From the NCBI RefSeq assembly GCF_042649045.1, contig NZ_JBHSEF010000026.1, positions 248,001-312,000 of the forward strand: a stretch of 64,000 bases of DNA. Reading direction: 5' to 3'. This stretch comes from Chryseomicrobium palamuruense. GTDB lineage: Bacteria > Bacillota > Bacilli > Bacillales_A > Planococcaceae. How positions within the stretch are numbered: position 1 is the first letter of the stretch; every line of letters starts with the position of its first letter. Shown in pieces: positions 60,292-64,000 of this stretch. A program made the position numbers and the translations under genes. A model generated the notes under the pieces. It saw only the letters and a list, made by a program, of their open reading frames with translations. It had not been told where the DNA came from and ran no database searches.

Positions 60292-60722
60292 AACTGCTTA
60301 ATCAAAGAGGCTATTTTCTACTGGATTTATATTTGCAGCTTTTACTTTTAGTTATAACTTCTGTTGGAATTGCGTTTTTTCTTGGTGTGCTTCATCCGGT
60401 GAAGAAACAACTGGATGCGACCATCCCTCTCGAATATGAACTCTTTTGGATGGAGTTGGAATCCACGGCGGCTCAATCTACCACAGTAGATGGGGGGATC
60501 CATAGTTGCATCCTTCGACTTGTGACGAATGACGGTACCTATATTTACGAAAAGTATGGAACCATTATACGAAAGCGTAAAAACAATCTCGGTCATGAGC
60601 CCGTCCTTCAACAGGTGCAGTCCTGTGAGATTCAAGGTTCATCAGATCAAATTCGAATGACAGTCTATTTTTTAACTGGAGAAGTCATAGAGAGGGTGAT
60701 GTACATTGCTCCGAGCAAATGA
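60279..60722 (+). CDS. comGF: Competence protein ComGF
   Basis: Minor pseudopilus component. Over 147 residues there is an N-terminal hydrophobic segment after NQRGYFLLDLYLQLLLLVI and a C-terminal region with YEKYGTIIRKRKNNLGHEPVL, which matches the ComGF family pattern. The usual Glu at +5 is Asp (GYFLLD). ATG 60279 overlaps comGE by 13 bases. Confidence 0.88.
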   Translation: MQRLKLLNQRGYFLLDLYLQLLLLVITSVGIAFFLGVLHPVKKQLDATIPLEYELFWMELESTAAQSTTVDGGIHSCILRLVTNDGTYIYEKYGTIIRKRKNNLGHEPVLQQVQSCEIQGSSDQIRMTVYFLTGEVIERVMYIAPSK

Positions 60723-60897
60723 TGGATATATTTTATTATTTGTTTTGACAATGATCCTACTCGTTTCAACCATTATTGGAGGAATGACTTCTTCTTTACT
60801 CACCAAACAAACGTATTATAAATCTTTAGAAATTGTTTACAACCAAAAAGCCACAGCCTACTGGATAGTGTATACTAATAAAAACGACGTGGAGTAA
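60706..60897 (+). CDS. comGG: ComGG-like short competence protein
   Basis: Last gene of the comG operon by position. The 63 residues form a pseudopilin-like hydrophobic segment (GYILLFVLTMILLVSTII) and a short polar tail. This is about half the length of B. subtilis ComGG, and no Glu at +5 is present. TTG 60706 has GAGGGTGATG upstream and overlaps comGF by 17 bases. The stop is immediately followed by the aroK start. Confidence 0.7.
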   Translation: MLRANDGYILLFVLTMILLVSTIIGGMTSSLLTKQTYYKSLEIVYNQKATAYWIVYTNKNDVE

Positions 60898-61422
60898 ATG
60901 AGTGAGTTTATGAGAAAAGTATATTTGGTAGGATTTATGGGTTGTGGTAAAACAGCGATTGGAAAACGATTGAGTTTCGCACTTCGAATCCCGTTTTATG
61001 ATATGGATAAAGAAATCGTTAAACAAACGGGAATGACCATTCCTGAGATTTTTGAAACATATGGAGAAACCTATTTTCGGGAACTGGAGACACAGTTTCT
61101 AAAACAGTTTCGAAATGAGTATTGCATCATTTCAACAGGGGGAGGGGTCGCTATCTCAGAAGAGAACCGTAAAGTCATGCGGTCAACAGGACTGGTCCTT
61201 TTTTTAAATGCGGCATTCCCAGATATTTGGATGCGAATCCACCGAGATAAAAACCGACCAATCGTTCAGCGAAGCACACGTGAAGAAATCGAAGCCCTCT
61301 ATCTAAGGAGGCTCCCCTTTTACAAAAAAGCAGCGCATGTCACCGTACGAACGGAAGGTAAAACATTGAAACAAATTACAGAGTATTGTGCCTTCCAAGT
61401 TAATCGACTTAAATCCGAATGA
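60898..61422 (+). CDS. aroK: Shikimate kinase
   Basis: Phosphorylates shikimate in the aromatic amino acid pathway. The 174 residues show the P-loop LVGFMGCGKTAIGKRL near residue 10, the shikimate-binding YDMDKEI near 38, ETYFRELETQFL near 57 and STGGGVAIS near 79. ATG 60898 directly follows the comGG stop; an in-frame ATG at 60910 is also possible. It is thus joined to the competence operon, as in B. subtilis, and probably partly co-transcribed with it. Confidence 0.93.
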   Translation: MSEFMRKVYLVGFMGCGKTAIGKRLSFALRIPFYDMDKEIVKQTGMTIPEIFETYGETYFRELETQFLKQFRNEYCIISTGGGVAISEENRKVMRSTGLVLFLNAAFPDIWMRIHRDKNRPIVQRSTREEIEALYLRRLPFYKKAAHVTVRTEGKTLKQITEYCAFQVNRLKSE

Positions 61423-61475
61423 TTTTATCTTTTTATTTCATATAGTTCGTGTATATGATGATTTTAATAAAAAGA

Positions 61476-61504
61476 TTGCGTTTACAAATAGACAATGTTA
61501 GGAT
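61476..61504 (+). promoter_or_regulatory. Promoter of the gcv operon
   Basis: TTGCGT at 61476-61481, a 17-base spacer and TAGGAT at 61499-61504 with TG one base upstream (extended -10). It lies just before the riboswitch. Confidence 0.6.
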
Positions 61505-61527
61505 GTAGGTATTGAAACTACATATCT

Positions 61528-61735
61528 AGCGGATGAAAGTGCGGGGAGAGAACGTCTCTGACGTCGCCGAAGGAGCAAATGCATAGTCATGAATCTCTCA
61601 GGCAAAAGTACTCGTACTGGACGCACCTCTGGAGAGTGCTGATATAGATCAGCCACCAAAGAAGAAAAGCCTTTTGGCTGAAACTTTCAGGTAAACGGAC
61701 AGAGACCCATCAAAAGGGGTTTCTGTCTTTTTTTA
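61528..61735 (+). promoter_or_regulatory. Tandem glycine riboswitch with terminator
   Basis: Two consecutive aptamers with the conserved GGAGAG, GCCGAAGGAGCAA and CTCTCAGGCAAAAG of aptamer 1, and CACCAAAGAAGAAAAGCC and CAGGTAAA of aptamer 2. A hairpin with seven T follows (61697-61734). Glycine binding is known to favour read-through of such switches, turning on gcvT-gcvPA-gcvPB. It fills most of the 356 bases between aroK and gcvT. Confidence 0.95.
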
Positions 61736-61778
61736 TGCGCAAAATTCATAATACTAAGAAAGTTGAAGGAGGATATTT

Positions 61779-62855
61779 ATGCTTCGTACACCTTTATATG
61801 ACCTTTATGCAAGTTACGGTGCGAAAACGATTGATTTTGGAGGATGGGATTTACCAGTCCAATTCTCTAGCATCAAAGAAGAGCACGAAGCCGTACGTAC
61901 TAAAGCTGGCCTGTTCGATGTTTCTCATATGGGCGAAGTCTTCATTACAGGATCAGATAGCCAAGCATTCGTTCAAAACTTGGTAACCAACGATATCTCC
62001 AAATTAGTTCCAGGTCGTGCAATGTATGCAGCCATGTGTTATGAAGATGGAGGAACCGTTGATGATTTACTTGTCTATATGATGGGTGAAAATCATTACC
62101 TGCTTGTCGTAAATGCTTCCAACATCGACAAAGATGTAGAATGGATGAACCGACATGTCACAGGTGACGTACATATCGACAATCAATCAGACCAGTGGGG
62201 ACTACTTGCTTTACAAGGACCATTGTCTCAACAAATTCTCCAAACATTGACAGAAACGGACCTTACAGAAGTGAAGTTCTTCCGCTTCGTCCAAGGCCAA
62301 GTCTCAGGTCGTGACGTGCTCATTTCTCGTACCGGATACACGGGAGAGGACGGGTTCGAGATTTACGCAAAAAATGAAGATCTTCCTGCTCTATGGGAAG
62401 CGATAATTGAAGCTGGTAAATCGGATGGCCTCCTTCCAGCTGGACTTGGCGCACGAGATACACTTCGTTTTGAAGCTTGTCTACCTTTATATGGCCAAGA
62501 ACTTTCGAAAGATATTTCTCCTCTTGAGGCAGGAATCGGGTTTGCAGTAAAGCTGACTAAAGATGGTTTCATAGGAAAAGAAGCCATAGAGAAAAAAGGA
62601 CAACCCCGCAAGCTTGTCGGCATTGAAATGATAGACAAAGGAATTCCTCGTCACGGATACCCTGTGTTTATAGGAGGTCAACGTATTGGAGAAGTAACAA
62701 CCGGTACACAATCACCTACATTAAAGAAAAATATCGGGCTTGCGTTACTTTCTAATGAATTTACCGAAATAGGTCAAGAACTAGAAGTGGAACTACGCGG
62801 AAAACGTCTTCGCGCCGTCGTTGTGCCTACGCCATTTTACAAACGAGCAAAATAA
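61779..62855 (+). CDS. gcvT: Aminomethyltransferase GcvT (glycine cleavage T protein)
   Basis: Transfers the methylene unit from the H protein to tetrahydrofolate, releasing ammonia. The 358 residues show LYDLYASYGAKTIDFGGWDL, GLFDVSHMGE, ISRTGYTGEDGFEIY and GLGARDTLRFEACLPLYGQE, typical of GcvT. AAGGAGGAT precedes ATG 61779. The gene is the first of the gcv operon under the glycine riboswitch. Confidence 0.97.
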   Translation: MLRTPLYDLYASYGAKTIDFGGWDLPVQFSSIKEEHEAVRTKAGLFDVSHMGEVFITGSDSQAFVQNLVTNDISKLVPGRAMYAAMCYEDGGTVDDLLVYMMGENHYLLVVNASNIDKDVEWMNRHVTGDVHIDNQSDQWGLLALQGPLSQQILQTLTETDLTEVKFFRFVQGQVSGRDVLISRTGYTGEDGFEIYAKNEDLPALWEAIIEAGKSDGLLPAGLGARDTLRFEACLPLYGQELSKDISPLEAGIGFAVKLTKDGFIGKEAIEKKGQPRKLVGIEMIDKGIPRHGYPVFIGGQRIGEVTTGTQSPTLKKNIGLALLSNEFTEIGQELEVELRGKRLRAVVVPTPFYKRAK

Positions 62856-62870
62856 AAGGAGCGATCGTCC

Positions 62871-64000
62871 ATGATCAACCATCGTTACTTACCGATGACA
62901 GAGCAAGATCAGAAAGACATGTTAGATACAATTGGAGTTTCATCGATTGATGAGCTTTTTGCAGACATTCCTGAAAAAGTTCGTTTCCAAGGTGAATACA
63001 ACATTAAACCTGCTAAATCAGAAACAGCACTTTTAAAAGAGTTAACTAAGATGGCTGCGAAAAATGCAGATAGCCGTCGCTATGCATCCTTCTTAGGTGC
63101 TGGCGTTTATGATCACTTCAAACCTACGATTGTCGATCACGTGATTTCTCGTTCAGAGTTCTATACGGCTTATACCCCGTATCAGCCTGAAATTTCACAA
63201 GGGGAATTACAAGCCATCTTTGAATTCCAAACAATGATCTGTGAATTAACAGGAATGGATATTGCCAACTCCTCCATGTATGATGGCGGAACGGCTTTAG
63301 CAGAGGCAGGAAATTTAGCGGCGGGACATACACGTCGTAAAAAAATCCTTATTTCAGATGCGGTTCACCCTGAATATCGTGATGTTGTGAAAATGTATGC
63401 ACATGGTCAAAACATTGCGGTTGAAACGGTTCCCTTAAAAGATGGGAAAACGGACCTAAAAGCATTAGAAAGCCAATTGTCAGATGATATTGCGGCTGTG
63501 ATGGTACAGTATCCAAACTTCTTTGGACAGTTAGAGGATATGCAGAAAATCAGTGATGTAACACATGCACACGGTGCACTTTTCGTTAGTTCATCCAATC
63601 CACTCGCACTAAGTGTACTCACACCACCAGGTGAGTTTGGTGCAGACATTACGGTAGGTGATGCGCAAGTATTCGGAATTTCCGAAGCGTTTGGTGGTCC
63701 TCACTGTGGATACTTTGCAGTATCAAATAAATTAATGCGTAAAGTGCCAGGGCGTCTTGTCGGGGAAACTACAGACGATCAAGGGCAACGGGGGTATGTA
63801 TTGACACTTCAAGCTCGCGAACAGCACATTCGTCGTGACAAAGCGACATCCAATATCTGTTCGAACCAAGCGTTAAATGCACTAGCTGCAAGTGTTGCAA
63901 TGACAGCACTTGGTAAAAAAGGTACGAAAGAAATGGCAATCCAGAACATTGCAAAAACTGCGTATGCAAAACAAGCGTTCGAAGCAGCTGGATTTAACGT
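62871..64000 (+). CDS. gcvPA: Glycine dehydrogenase (decarboxylating) subunit 1, GcvPA, truncated by window end
   Basis: PLP enzyme half of the two-subunit P protein; it decarboxylates glycine and loads the H protein. The first 376 residues are inside the window, without a stop. Recognisable parts are FLGAGVYDHFKPTIVDHVI, YTPYQPEISQGELQAIFEFQ, NSSMYDGGTALAEA, GDAQVFGISEAFGGPHCGYF and RREQ-like EQHIRRDKATSNICSNQAL. AAAAGGAGCG precedes ATG 62871. The PLP lysine is expected in the gcvPB subunit beyond the window. Confidence 0.96.
   Translation, partial: MINHRYLPMTEQDQKDMLDTIGVSSIDELFADIPEKVRFQGEYNIKPAKSETALLKELTKMAAKNADSRRYASFLGAGVYDHFKPTIVDHVISRSEFYTAYTPYQPEISQGELQAIFEFQTMICELTGMDIANSSMYDGGTALAEAGNLAAGHTRRKKILISDAVHPEYRDVVKMYAHGQNIAVETVPLKDGKTDLKALESQLSDDIAAVMVQYPNFFGQLEDMQKISDVTHAHGALFVSSSNPLALSVLTPPGEFGADITVGDAQVFGISEAFGGPHCGYFAVSNKLMRKVPGRLVGETTDDQGQRGYVLTLQAREQHIRRDKATSNICSNQALNALAASVAMTALGKKGTKEMAIQNIAKTAYAKQAFEAAGFN

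Noticed and set aside
1..64000. Mobile elements, CRISPR arrays, tRNA or rRNA genes, defence islands
   Set aside because: Looked for on both strands; no transposase, integrase, spacer array or recognisable stable RNA gene was seen. The gene order is that of a conserved Bacillales core region.

Overview
The window is a continuous piece of core chromosome from an endospore-forming, low-to-moderate GC Gram-positive of the order Bacillales. The gene order follows the Bacillus subtilis yqe-yqf-yqg region closely: gpr-spoIIP-lepA-hemW-hrcA-grpE-dnaK-dnaJ through dnaG-sigA to pst, comG and gcv. The content and several short gene versions (SpoIIP, YqfQ-like, ComGG) suggest the Planococcaceae/Caryophanaceae side rather than Bacillus itself; that placement is inference. 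I saw no rRNA, tRNA, CRISPR array, prophage or insertion sequence, and coding density is high.

Layout. 1-4.9 kb: spore protease gpr, spoIIP, lepA and hemW. 4.9-12.7 kb: CIRCE-controlled heat-shock operon hrcA-grpE-dnaK, then dnaJ-prmA-rsmE-mtaB. 12.8-13.8 kb: deoC and rpsU. A gene-free stretch follows where a yqeY gene might be expected. 14.2-17.1 kb: sigma-W-type operon nfeD-floA plus a membrane protein of unknown function. 17.1-23.9 kb: yqfC-like, yqfD, phoH, pgpH, ybeY, dgkA, era, recO. 24.0-25.6 kb: glyS on the minus strand behind a T-box. 25.7-32.4 kb: ccpN-yqfL, dnaG-sigA, a 124-bp tandem repeat, an acyl-CoA dehydrogenase behind a cre-like site, and cccA. 32.4-42.6 kb: trmK-yqfO, ispH (minus), cshB-nfo, a zinc uptake operon znuC-znuB-zur with a Zur box, a nucleotidase and ispG (minus), and two poorly known minus-strand membrane/secreted genes. 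42.7-53.6 kb: Na/phosphate symporter, yqgC, sodA, a class B PBP, the Pho-box-controlled pstSCAB-phoU operon, rpmG, fthC, yqgQ. 53.7-57.1 kb: an LTA synthase behind an ECF sigma promoter, yqgW, yqgX, yqgY. 57.2-61.4 kb: competence pseudopilus operon comGA-GG followed directly by aroK. 61.4-64 kb: glycine riboswitch, gcvT and the start of gcvPA, which runs off the window.

The genes are mostly housekeeping: protein folding, translation, ribosome maturation and tRNA modification, replication and transcription initiation, isoprenoid and folate steps, phosphate and zinc supply, envelope synthesis, sporulation and DNA uptake. Control is unusually readable: CIRCE, T-box, glycine riboswitch, Zur box, Pho box, cre-like site, two ECF-type promoters and many intrinsic terminators. 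No clear new multi-gene system is visible. The features most worth following up are the 124-bp tandem non-coding repeat at 30370-30617, Shine-Dalgarno sequences buried in hairpins at 17081-17125 and 42066-42093, the 16-bp palindrome before the phosphate symporter, the missing canonical start of spoIIP, and the uncharacterised pair at 41780-42609.
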